Below, in pieces: positions 1-6,196 of a stretch of DNA of 15,402 nucleotides (position 1 is the stretch's first letter; each line of letters opens with the position of its first letter). The stretch covers positions 1,710,202-1,725,603 of the forward strand of contig CP070672.1 of the NCBI GenBank assembly GCA_020351895.1. The letters run 5' to 3'. Both the position numbers and the translations under genes were made by a program. This stretch comes from Thermoplasmata archaeon (GTDB taxonomy: Archaea > Thermoplasmatota > Thermoplasmata > GCA-020350865). The notes beneath the pieces are model-generated. The model made no database searches. It was not told where the DNA came from and saw only the letters and a list, made by a program, of their open reading frames with translations.

Positions 1-212
1 AGCTGTTCGATGGCTAAATTCAGTTTTGCAGGATCATCCGTTTCCAATATAAAATAGAACTCGTGACCCGGTGCATCTATGTAACCTTCAACGAATTTCA
101 CTCCGGATTCTTCTATCTGTTTGTTCAATTTCGTTGTGAACTCCTTGTCGGGCCTGACGCTTCCTCCTGGACACATTTCTGCAGTATGCCTGTGAAATAC
201 CATATATTTCAT
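1..212 (-). CDS. Small DUF3303-like protein, N-terminal part (runs off the window)
   Basis: Reading leftward from the ATG at 212 gives 70 codons without a stop before the window edge. The protein begins MKYMVFHRHTAEMCPGG and continues with a Lys/Glu-rich helix-like stretch (residues 23-36), then a strand-like GVKFVEGYIDAPGHEFYF segment and a second helix start (DDPAKLNLAIEQL). This strand-helix-strand pattern with an early His-His-Thr and a Cys-Pro is what I know from small ferredoxin-fold/dimeric alpha-beta barrel proteins such as the DUF3303 family; the family name is a recollection and not a profile hit. No signal peptide or membrane helix is visible, so it is probably cytoplasmic. The start is fixed by GGAGGTGG at 226-219, six bases before the ATG. 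It is transcribed away from the TolB-like gene and has its own promoter. Function unknown. Confidence 0.7.
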   Translation of the reverse strand, partial: MKYMVFHRHTAEMCPGGSVRPDKEFTTKLNKQIEESGVKFVEGYIDAPGHEFYFILETDDPAKLNLAIEQ

Positions 213-255
213 TTTTTTCCACCTCCATAGATTTTTATGAAAGTGCAATGGGAAG

Positions 256-267
256 TTTTATATATAA
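256..267 (-). promoter_or_regulatory. TATA box for the leftward DUF3303-like gene
   Basis: On the minus strand the bases read TTATATATAAAA, a good archaeal TATA box. Transcription would be expected to begin about 25 nt downstream (around 232), leaving a leader of about 20 nt that contains the GGAGGTGG ribosome binding site of the gene starting at 212. Position is inferred from spacing. Confidence 0.55.
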
Positions 268-272
268 GAAAA

Positions 273-290
273 TTTCACAATTAGGTGAAA
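273..290. promoter_or_regulatory. Inverted repeat TTTCAC-n6-GTGAAA upstream of the TATA box
   Basis: A perfect 6-bp inverted repeat (TTTCAC at 273-278, GTGAAA at 285-290) with a 6-bp AATTAG spacer lies immediately upstream of the TATA box of the leftward gene. The 18-bp size suits a dimeric helix-turn-helix regulator binding next to the BRE/TATA region. Regulator unknown. Confidence 0.35.
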
Positions 291-301
291 AATTGTAACG
301 G

Positions 302-330
302 ATGTAATACAGATTATATACAAATTACAT
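302..330. repeat. Inverted repeat ATGTAAT-n15-ATTACAT
   Basis: Perfect 7-bp arms (302-308 and 324-330) flank an AT-rich 15-bp centre. It lies 35-60 bp upstream of the leftward gene's TATA box, next to the TTTCAC/GTGAAA repeat, so it may be a second regulator site; in AT-rich DNA a chance occurrence cannot be excluded. Confidence 0.25.
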
Positions 331-690
331 ACAATTTATATCCGCAGATCCACCTGATCATGAAGATTTGAACCTTCCTACCAATTGGAGTTATTCCCGA
401 AAAAAGCATCCCACCTGTGGGAGTTAATGTTCATGTTTCATATACGAAGTAACGCTCACAGTTCGTAAGCTAGATTAGAATATTGAGAGGCCCTTTGTGA
501 AGTCGGAAATAAGAATCCATTTATTCTAGATTATTATCTAATTATAAATATATAATTAAAAGTTAAATATTAAATATAATTATAACAGAATAATATAATA
601 AAAATAGAAAGAATTTTATGTCCAGTAATCATTTTACCTTCAAGCTTTGGAGGGGAGTGCACGGAAGGGCGTTCTCGAAAAGCTAAGGAT

Positions 691-697
691 TGGAGGA
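691..697 (+). promoter_or_regulatory. Ribosome binding site that fixes the start at 705
   Basis: TGGAGGA at 691-697 lies 7 nt before the ATG at 705. A TTG at 690 in the same frame would add five residues, but it overlaps this Shine-Dalgarno sequence, so the ATG followed by a signal peptide is the start. Confidence 0.75.
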
Positions 698-704
698 ACA
701 GAAA

Positions 705-1687
705 ATGAAATTGGGAAAATGGTTATTCAGCATAGTGATTGTGTCTCTGCTTATAGCCATGGCCATACCAATGGCCAGCGCACCGAAACCTGACAAACCA
801 CCAGGTAAGCCACCAGGTGATGATCCAACCCCGGCTGATCCTGCTATTTCCTATTTTGCAGGAGGTAAAAAAGATATGGGGTTATGGGTTATGAATGCTG
901 ACGGCTCCCATCAGACAATATTCCGATTTCTGAAGGTGTCTATCCAGAATACATGTCCTGGTCTCCGGACGGAACAAGTATTGCAATTACTTCCGGCCCC
1001 TACAATACGGTATATATGTACCTCTGGATCATTGATATCTCGGTGGATGAAAACAACAAGGTCCAAGGAAGCAACGCCCGGAAGGTAATACCCGACAATA
1101 TACGTCCTGGCTATGCAGTTTGGTCGCCTAACGGGGATGTTATAGCTTACACCAAAGGTAGCAGTTACATTGGAGATCCCCCATGTTCCATCTGGTTATA
1201 TAATGTGGCTGATGAGTCAACTCAGAAAATATACGAGGACCCAGATGACGGATTGGAATCTTTGACCTGGGATCCAACTGGGACAAAACTGGCATTCGTA
1301 AAAGATGCAAAACGTGTTGACTCCACATGGACCGCTGCCGAAATCCAGATATTCGACACAACCTTAAATTCCGTGACTACTGTCTTTACTTTTCCGTTAA
1401 TGTTCCCATATTACTATGGAGGCGGTCTTGATTGGGCCAATGTAGATGATAAACTCGCATTCAACCTCAATCAAAATATAGTGGTACTTGATCTCGATGA
1501 AAATAGTGGTCCTGTTTCTACGAATTCAGGTCCTGCTGTTTATCCCACATGGTCGCCAGATGATTCAAAAATAACCTTTGAAACGGGTGAACAGGGTCCG
1601 GGAAGGAAATCAAGACGGGTGATAAAGACAATTGATTTGTCAACAGGCGATTTAGAGAAACTGGTCGAAGGAAGACAGCCTGATTAG
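705..1687 (+). pseudogene. Secreted TolB-like (WD40-like) beta-propeller protein, frameshifted
   Basis: The first frame (705-917) gives a signal peptide (MKLGKWLFSIVIVSLLIAMA, cleavage likely after MASA), a proline-rich linker, and a first half blade ending GLWVMNADGSHQT. A -1 shift near 917 restores the reading NIPISEGVYPEYMSWSPDG and then runs to 1687, giving about 327 residues in total. Five strand motifs of the TolB/PD40 type follow (MSWSPDG, AVWSPNG, LTWDPTG, LDWANVD, PTWSPDD), so the fold is a beta-propeller of about six blades exported from the cell. The protein stops after GRQPD, exactly where another WSPDG strand would normally close the propeller on the N-terminal half blade, so it seems 3'-truncated as well. 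Either the gene is decaying, a one-base sequencing deletion is present (CAGACAAATATT read as CAGACAATATT), or -1 frameshifting is used. Fold call strong; role (surface ligand or protein binding) unknown. Confidence 0.8.
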
Positions 1688-1861
1688 TGCATAACGTAAA
1701 TGTGGACACGAGATACGCGGGTCTTGGTGAAGAGAGTATAAGGGCGATTAATGACGTCGAGTGATCGATATAAATCGAATCTAGCGCTCGCTTCTGGCAT
1801 GTTCAATGTAAAGTTAATTGAAAAAACTTTGATGTTCGAGGAAGTTTGGAGAACGTGCGCA
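1688..1861. terminator. Convergent intergenic region with T-tract for the leftward gene
   Basis: This 174-bp gap separates two convergent genes. On the minus strand a T6 run at 1826-1821 lies about 35 nt past the stop at 1862 and could terminate the leftward 1060-aa gene. A small hairpin TCGAT-ATAA-ATCGA (1765-1778) lies between the two ends. No T-tract follows the TolB-like gene directly. Confidence 0.3.
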
Positions 1862-4800
1862 CTAATCTTCGTCACTCTCTCGTTTCATCCGGCTTCTTTG
1901 TGCCCGTCTTCCAACAATCACAACCAAAAGGATGCTGAATGCGGGAATCAGCACTCCCTGAAATTCTGGAATCACAGTGACAGTTGATTCGGCTGTGATA
2001 TTGTACTCTGTTCCACCACCACCGTTATCGTATTGAACGGACGCTTCAACATAGTAAGTTCCCGCCGTGGTAGGTGCGGTCACGGTCCAAACAAAATCTG
2101 TGGGTCCCTGGCCTTGCAAATTTGATTCCATTATGAAGTTGTTTGTATTGTTATGGGGATCGTTCTCAATGACCCAACCATCATTTTCAATACCATAATG
2201 TGGCATGCCTCCGGACGGGCCCACTCTCATAGCAAGTCCAGTCTCTGAAGCCGCAGCTGCATTGTCCATATCCACAGTAACCGTAATATTGATGCCGGTT
2301 TGTCCAGGATCATACGGCCCAGGAGGGTCCCATGACAAAGAGATAGGGATCTGGGTCGAGTCAAGATTGTGACACCCGAAAGCTCCTGCGCAACTTCCTC
2401 CATCTATTATGTCGATATCACCATCAGGAAAACCATTGTTCTTTCTTGTACCAGTTGATGTGTGATAATTAACTGGACCTTCCCCAATCACTATGTCTGA
2501 ATAGTCTTCGTCCTCGTTCCAATCAGTTATGTGAATGTATGCGTCAAAAAGCGGTTTTTCAATATTGAGCATGGCAAGGGAAATTCCCATCTCCAAGCGC
2601 TTTTGATCACATGCAGAAGATACGTTGCCAGCCAAAGTCCAACTCCATTCATTGTGCTCACCATCAAACTCGAAATAGTTGCTGCTTTTTATGATTCCGT
2701 CCCGTCCCTTTATCTCGATCATGTAGTCGGCACCAATGGGGAACAAGAACGGATGAATAGGGCGGTATCCTGTGTTCTTGTCATCGTCCGTATCGATGAA
2801 TACATGGGCCATGTCATAGCCCGTAAGCTCAGGCAAGGGGATGAACTCGGGGGTACCTGTGTACATGCTCACCTGGTTCTTATTGTCCTTTTGTTCCGTT
2901 AACCGCGGTTGTGGTTGGATGTGCTCTTCCGAGAATTGGGGGATTTTCACCCCTCCCATCATTGTCCCGTCAACGCCTATGTAAAAAAATACCTCATCTT
3001 CGTCTTTGGAGGTTTGATACTCTTGGATGTCAACATTCGGATTAACAGCTTCTCCACTACCTTCCGAAATTGGTGGGTCAGATTCATCGATCCAATCCCC
3101 AAATGCTCCGTCAATTTTTATTGATGATGGAGCCGAACCGGCATATGCCTTCAAACCGTTTCCTTCTACGAACACTGAACCGTTATCAGTGACAATTTTA
3201 GCGGGATTCAACTGGACCTCAACGAACTCCCCGTCCACAAGTTCACTTGTATCCATCCTTATGGTTAGAACCTCTGTTTCGTCCTCATCAATGTGAATAG
3301 GTGTTGGCAGCGATTGCATATCTTTCTGATTGCTGTCAAAATCAATAGACTCCACTACAATGGGTTTACCTCTTGCCGTCATCTCGAGCCTCAGAACAGT
3401 AACCTCCCCTTTCTCTAGTATATCAGGAGAATCGCTCCTCTGGTTGACAATCAACATACCTTCAGAATTCGGGTCTATTGGAGCGGAAGAGTAGTCCTGC
3501 GATCCTTGCGTGTCTATTGAACCAAAATAGACTAGTGGAGCTTGGCCGGTATCGAATATGGACAAAGGGATCCTGGTCTGTAAGGTGTCATCTTCGATGA
3601 TGGTCTCTGCACTTTCAACCTTTAACCACCCGTTCCAGTCATCCACTGCCCTTGTTTCAGAGAACTCGAAAACTGTAGTGTCTCGGACAATACCGCTGTA
3701 ACCAGATGTCCTTATCATGTAGTCCGAACCCATTCCTCCGATCGAGTATCCGGTTGCTAAATCCCTGTCCGAGTCTATGAATACGAACACGGTGTTGGTA
3801 TCAGGTGGTTCATTCCCAAACATCTTTCCTTTGACTTTTGCACGGGCCCATAGGTAGTCCTCGTCAACCGTGGCAGAGTACTCTATGATGTCCGCATTGG
3901 AGTGGAATTCCTCGTTCTCGTCGCTGTAAGAAGCGACCCCGCTCCAGTCCCTGCCTGCCATATATCCATTGGATGGCACATAAACAGATGGCAAGTACAT
4001 CACGCCAACTATCATAAGCAATAAGACTATAGGAAATACGATTTGTTTTGTCCTTTTTAGGAAGAGCTGCCTGTCACTGCGAGCCAGTTTGGATCCGGTT
4101 CCATGGTTATTTTTAATACCACGAGAGCTCGAGTTGAGTCCGTTCGTCAATCCGTTGGTCACCCCGTTCGTCACTCCGCTCATCAATCCTTTGGTCAATC
4201 CATTCGTCAGTCCGTACGTCAGTCCGTTGACCATACCACGTTCGTTCTGTAGATTCCCAATGGCGAATCTGCTGCCTCGAGAACTTGGACTGAGTCCGTT
4301 TGTCAATCCATTCGTCAGTCCCTCGGTTCGATTTGGATCTTTTTGGGTGTATAGATTGCCACTGTGCGTCAAGGAAGGTTGCTCGTGAATACTGGTTTGC
4401 TCATGATCTTCGGATCCCTCAGTTAGCTCATTCTGCACCACGACTTCCTTTCTGGTCTTCCACCATATGCCGAACATCAGTATTGTCGTTACAACCAGCT
4501 GAGTGACTATCATTACGTAAACAAAATCGTGGGTGAATAGCCACTCAGGAGAGAATAACTGTGAGAAAGTGTAGCCCGTTGCCAGGGATATTACAGCTCC
4601 AAGAGGGATTGTCAAAAGCAGGGAATTAATGGTCAGGACGCTCATCAGGGTCTTGTATTTTGTTGAGAACAGGTGTGTGAGAAGTGCAACAGACAATACA
4701 GTGACAATCAGATATACCCCGAGTCCGATCCACACGGTAGGTAGATCCTCATATGACTGAAGAACAATCATTATCCATTCGATCAAGATCGTAGCGATTA

Positions 4801-5044
4801 CCGCTGCTATCAAAAATACAGGATGGATCTTGCCAAGTTTCGATTTTATCCAGCCCAAAGAGGCTCCGGTTGGTGCATCCTCAATCTGATTTTGCGGCTC
4901 TTCATCTTCTATGTTTTCCAAACTTGAAATCGGTTGCTCATCGTACTCATCTGATAATAAATCCTCTTCATGGGATTCTTCCCCTGGATCCTCATACTCG
5001 TCCTCGAAAGAATCTTCTATTTCTGAGTCGTCGAAGTCCTCCAT
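1862..5044 (-). CDS. 1060-aa multi-domain membrane/surface protein with NGLT repeats, two DOMON/CBM9-like domains and C-terminal anchor
   Basis: Order of parts: a very acidic N-terminus (1-57), four membrane helices (about 74-96, 102-125, 130-155, 173-195), a polar loop with Asn-Gly-Leu-Thr tandem repeats (about 240-304), a fifth helix (about 334-355), then a large extracytoplasmic part. That part has two related beta domains (about 368-520 and 641-854), each with the hallmark VFIDxDxDxxTGY followed by GxDYMI, typical of DOMON/CBM9-like ligand-binding folds, separated by another beta region. Next comes C885-x5-C891-H892 leading into a beta domain resembling the choice-of-anchor/Reeler type, then IPEF, a hydrophobic helix (about 1029-1047) and an Arg-rich end, an archaeal C-terminal sorting/anchor signal. 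The start at 5044 has GGGAGGTG at 5057-5050; an in-frame GTG at 5092 would add 16 residues but lacks such a site. Ligand unknown; sugar or redox cofactor are the family precedents. Confidence 0.85.
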   Translation of the reverse strand: MEDFDDSEIEDSFEDEYEDPGEESHEEDLLSDEYDEQPISSLENIEDEEPQNQIEDAPTGASLGWIKSKLGKIHPVFLIAAVIATILIEWIMIVLQSYEDLPTVWIGLGVYLIVTVLSVALLTHLFSTKYKTLMSVLTINSLLLTIPLGAVISLATGYTFSQLFSPEWLFTHDFVYVMIVTQLVVTTILMFGIWWKTRKEVVVQNELTEGSEDHEQTSIHEQPSLTHSGNLYTQKDPNRTEGLTNGLTNGLSPSSRGSRFAIGNLQNERGMVNGLTYGLTNGLTKGLMSGVTNGVTNGLTNGLNSSSRGIKNNHGTGSKLARSDRQLFLKRTKQIVFPIVLLLMIVGVMYLPSVYVPSNGYMAGRDWSGVASYSDENEEFHSNADIIEYSATVDEDYLWARAKVKGKMFGNEPPDTNTVFVFIDSDRDLATGYSIGGMGSDYMIRTSGYSGIVRDTTVFEFSETRAVDDWNGWLKVESAETIIEDDTLQTRIPLSIFDTGQAPLVYFGSIDTQGSQDYSSAPIDPNSEGMLIVNQRSDSPDILEKGEVTVLRLEMTARGKPIVVESIDFDSNQKDMQSLPTPIHIDEDETEVLTIRMDTSELVDGEFVEVQLNPAKIVTDNGSVFVEGNGLKAYAGSAPSSIKIDGAFGDWIDESDPPISEGSGEAVNPNVDIQEYQTSKDEDEVFFYIGVDGTMMGGVKIPQFSEEHIQPQPRLTEQKDNKNQVSMYTGTPEFIPLPELTGYDMAHVFIDTDDDKNTGYRPIHPFLFPIGADYMIEIKGRDGIIKSSNYFEFDGEHNEWSWTLAGNVSSACDQKRLEMGISLAMLNIEKPLFDAYIHITDWNEDEDYSDIVIGEGPVNYHTSTGTRKNNGFPDGDIDIIDGGSCAGAFGCHNLDSTQIPISLSWDPPGPYDPGQTGINITVTVDMDNAAAASETGLAMRVGPSGGMPHYGIENDGWVIENDPHNNTNNFIMESNLQGQGPTDFVWTVTAPTTAGTYYVEASVQYDNGGGGTEYNITAESTVTVIPEFQGVLIPAFSILLVVIVGRRAQRSRMKRESDED
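4134..4327 (-). repeat. Two 12-bp minisatellite arrays encoding NGLT tetrapeptides
   Basis: Inside the 1060-aa protein gene two arrays of degenerate 12-bp units (on the plus strand GTCAATCCGTTC-like) occupy about 4134-4235 and 4290-4327. They encode strings of Asn-Gly-Leu-Thr with variants (NGLTYGLT, KGLMSGVT). Each array ends in a Ser-Ser-Arg-Gly motif (SPSSRG and NSSSRG), so the array plus this ending may itself have been duplicated. By topology the segment faces the cytoplasm between helices 4 and 5. Confidence 0.85.
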
Positions 5045-5183
5045 GTTTTCACCTCCCTGAAACGAGTCATTAAAAGAAGTTATTAAATCCACCTCACTCG
5101 AACCCTGTATTTGCTAGTAATATTCCGCACCTATAACTTCTTAATTTCTCCCAGGACTTTAAGCGAGAGGCAAAAAAATTGTT

Positions 5184-5195
5184 GTATATATAATT
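5184..5195 (-). promoter_or_regulatory. Probable TATA box for the leftward 1060-aa gene
   Basis: The minus strand reads AATTATATATAC preceded by GGCA, an acceptable BRE/TATA pair. Transcription would begin near 5160, giving a leader of about 115 nt before the ATG at 5044. The box is nearly symmetric, so it could also drive rightward transcription into the stem-loop at 5231-5295. Confidence 0.4.
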
Positions 5196-5230
5196 TGCCA
5201 AACATGTTTCGTTAGGGATTAAGTGTGTTT

Positions 5231-5295
5231 TACGCCACGAGAGTGGGTCGATTTGATTGAATTAGGTAGGATAATTACGATTCTCGTTAGGCGTA
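5231..5295. ncRNA. Bulged long stem-loop in the intergenic region (candidate structured RNA)
   Basis: TACGCC (5231-5236) followed directly by ACGAGA (5237-5242) pairs with TCTCGT (5282-5287), a 2-nt bulge (TA) and GGCGTA (5290-5295): twelve Watson-Crick pairs with one bulge, extendable by G5243-T5281 and T5244-A5280. Within the enclosed region AATTA (5260-5264) pairs with TAATT (5272-5276) around a 7-nt GGTAGGA loop. The nested shape is more like RNA than a protein-binding palindrome. Strand, transcription and function are not known; no protein is encoded here. A TATA-like run at 5184-5195 could feed rightward transcription through it. Confidence 0.3.
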
Positions 5296-5572
5296 TCTAA
5301 ATCGGGAGCGGTTTTTGCGGTTCCTACGGGGGTAAGTATGCTTGGACAGAAATATGTGCGGAAGCGGTAAGGAGTGAAACAAGGATGGGATTCATTTGTG
5401 AGATTAATATCCCTGTCTTTCGGATTTGGCATTCATCGTGCGTTATTTCAGATACCTCATTTCAATGAATTTTTTAATGTATGTCTCCTTGATTGGTTAC
5501 AGAATATTTTACAAATAACAGATATGCTTTTTGGATGCAGTATAGAGGAGTTAAGTACCTTTACGAGATAAA

Positions 5573-5601
5573 TGCGCCGAGGTGGGGCGCAATATAAAAT
5601 A
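5573..5601 (+). promoter_or_regulatory. Operator-like palindrome TGCGCC-n7-GGCGCA abutting a TATA box
   Basis: A perfect 6-bp GC-rich inverted repeat (5573-5578 and 5586-5591, loop GAGGTGG) sits in otherwise AT-rich DNA and runs directly into ATATAAAATA (5592-5601), the TATA box of the His-rich gene. Expected start of transcription is about 5621, just before the ribosome binding site. A protein bound to the palindrome would block or aid TBP/TFB binding, so this is a credible operator. Confidence 0.45.
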
Positions 5602-5622
5602 CCAATATTTCTTATTTAAGAA

Positions 5623-5630
5623 GGAGGTGA
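5623..5630 (+). promoter_or_regulatory. Ribosome binding site of the His-rich gene
   Basis: GGAGGTGA lies 7 nt before the ATG at 5638, a near-perfect Shine-Dalgarno match that supports this short gene being translated. Confidence 0.75.
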
Positions 5631-5637
5631 GAAGCGA

Positions 5638-5907
5638 ATGCACAATAGAACCAAGGTGGCGTTAATGGCTGGATCGGTGTTCCTTATTGGAATCATGGCC
5701 ATTCCAATGACGGCTTCTGCAGGAGTGGAATTCTATGATCCGCTTCCAGATGTCCCGGGAAAATTCATGGGACCGCATGGACCACAGCATACGGAATGGC
5801 ATTACCATGGGCCACCCCAATATGAGGAAGACCACTGTCATGAGGCCATGGAAGATCCAAATGCACCGGAGGGGGTCCATCACCATTGTGAAGAGGGACA
5901 TCATTAA
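5638..5907 (+). CDS. Small secreted His-rich, putative metal-binding protein
   Basis: The 89-aa product starts with a signal peptide (positive MHNRTK, hydrophobic core, cleavage probably after residue 28 in MTASA). The mature part of about 61 residues carries eleven His and two Cys, concentrated in HTEWHYH, DHCH, VHHHC and a final EGHH, with many Glu, Asp and Pro. Such composition suits binding of Cu, Ni or Zn outside the membrane, but no named family is recognised. The gene stands alone: its own palindrome and TATA box, a near-perfect ribosome binding site, and a T-rich terminator 40 nt after the stop. The signal peptide end (MAIPMTASA) closely resembles that of the TolB-like protein (MAIPMASA). 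It could alternatively be a periplasmic stress or scaffold peptide. Confidence 0.75.
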   Translation: MHNRTKVALMAGSVFLIGIMAIPMTASAGVEFYDPLPDVPGKFMGPHGPQHTEWHYHGPPQYEEDHCHEAMEDPNAPEGVHHHCEEGHH

Positions 5908-5948
5908 AAACTGAAATAGATGGTCTTTTCACATTAGATTTTTATCAT

Positions 5949-5964
5949 CTTTTTTTATTTTTTT
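5949..5964 (+). terminator. T-tract terminator after the His-rich gene
   Basis: Two runs of seven T (5950-5956 and 5958-5964) split by one A begin about 42 nt after the stop codon. Oligo-T tracts of this kind terminate archaeal RNA polymerase without a hairpin. Confidence 0.65.
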
Positions 5965-6131
5965 AACTTTATTGAAAACCTATTTCATGTCTTTAATAAT
6001 TGAGTGGTGTTTGCAGATTCCTGAGAAAGATTTCTCAGATTGGATGGGATTTATTGATATTTTCTGCAAAATTAACTTAAATCAATTATTCTCTCTGCAT
6101 TTATTCAATTTAAAAGGAATTAATACTGCAA

Positions 6132-6145
6132 ATATAAATTTAAAT
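6132..6145 (+). promoter_or_regulatory. TATA box of the three-helix membrane protein gene
   Basis: ATATAAATTTAAAT at 6132-6145 would place the transcription start near 6165, leaving a leader of about 30 nt with AAAGGGG before the ATG at 6197. The surrounding 200 bp is AT-rich and offers weaker alternatives. Confidence 0.4.
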
Positions 6146-6196
6146 ATGATAATGTTCGTACATTTCGCGAGTAAACAAACAATAAAGGGGATTACT

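Larger units (their letters stand above)
213..704. other. Divergent intergenic region, AT-rich
   Basis: About 490 bases separate the divergent genes starting at 212 (-) and 705 (+). The left part holds the leftward promoter and two inverted repeats. The middle holds a short perfect palindrome TCCCAC-CT-GTGGGA at 409-422. From about 530 to 610 the DNA is almost entirely A/T with several TATA-like runs (541-557, 590-600), which must hold the rightward promoter, but I cannot choose the box. No convincing open reading frame or RNA gene is seen. Confidence 0.6.
5045..5637. other. Long divergent intergenic region
   Basis: Almost 600 bases separate the divergent genes starting at 5044 (-) and 5638 (+). 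It contains the leader and promoter of the leftward gene, the bulged stem-loop at 5231-5295, and the GC-rich palindrome plus TATA box ahead of the His-rich gene. Between about 5300 and 5570 I see no assignable feature. An open frame at 5374-5571 (65 codons, GTG start) has no spaced ribosome site and no recognisable features, so I do not call it a gene. Confidence 0.55.

Noticed and set aside
350..400. tRNA-like text on the minus strand (CCAATTGGTAGGA, then GGTTCAAATC)
   Set aside because: A D-loop-like and a T-loop-like string follow each other directly, with no anticodon arm and no acceptor pairing; the T-stem has mismatches. At most a coincidence or a decayed fragment.
409..422. TCCCAC-CT-GTGGGA palindrome as a terminator
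   Set aside because: It lies between divergent promoters where no transcript should end, and no T-tract follows on either strand.
657..686. Leader peptide GTG CAC GGA ... TAA before the TolB-like gene
   Set aside because: The GGAGGGG run is only one base from the GTG, and no regulatory pairing is seen.
4134..4327. CRISPR-like array
   Set aside because: The 12-bp units abut each other with no unique spacers and they lie inside a long open frame.
4089..4388. 99-codon plus-strand frame with repeated Pro-Phe-Val-Asn-Pro-Leu units
   Set aside because: It is the complement of the NGLT repeat region of the 1060-aa gene; its periodicity comes from the 12-bp DNA repeat, with no ribosome site.
5374..5571. 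65-codon open frame starting with GTG
   Set aside because: The purine run AAGGA touches the start codon, leaving no spacing; the product is hydrophobic without a recognisable signal or motif, and the frame ends just before the operator of the next gene.
5972..6196. N-terminal extension of the three-helix protein
   Set aside because: Open by chance in AT-rich DNA: no ribosome site, begins in the terminator of the upstream gene and would include the TATA box of this gene in its coding part.
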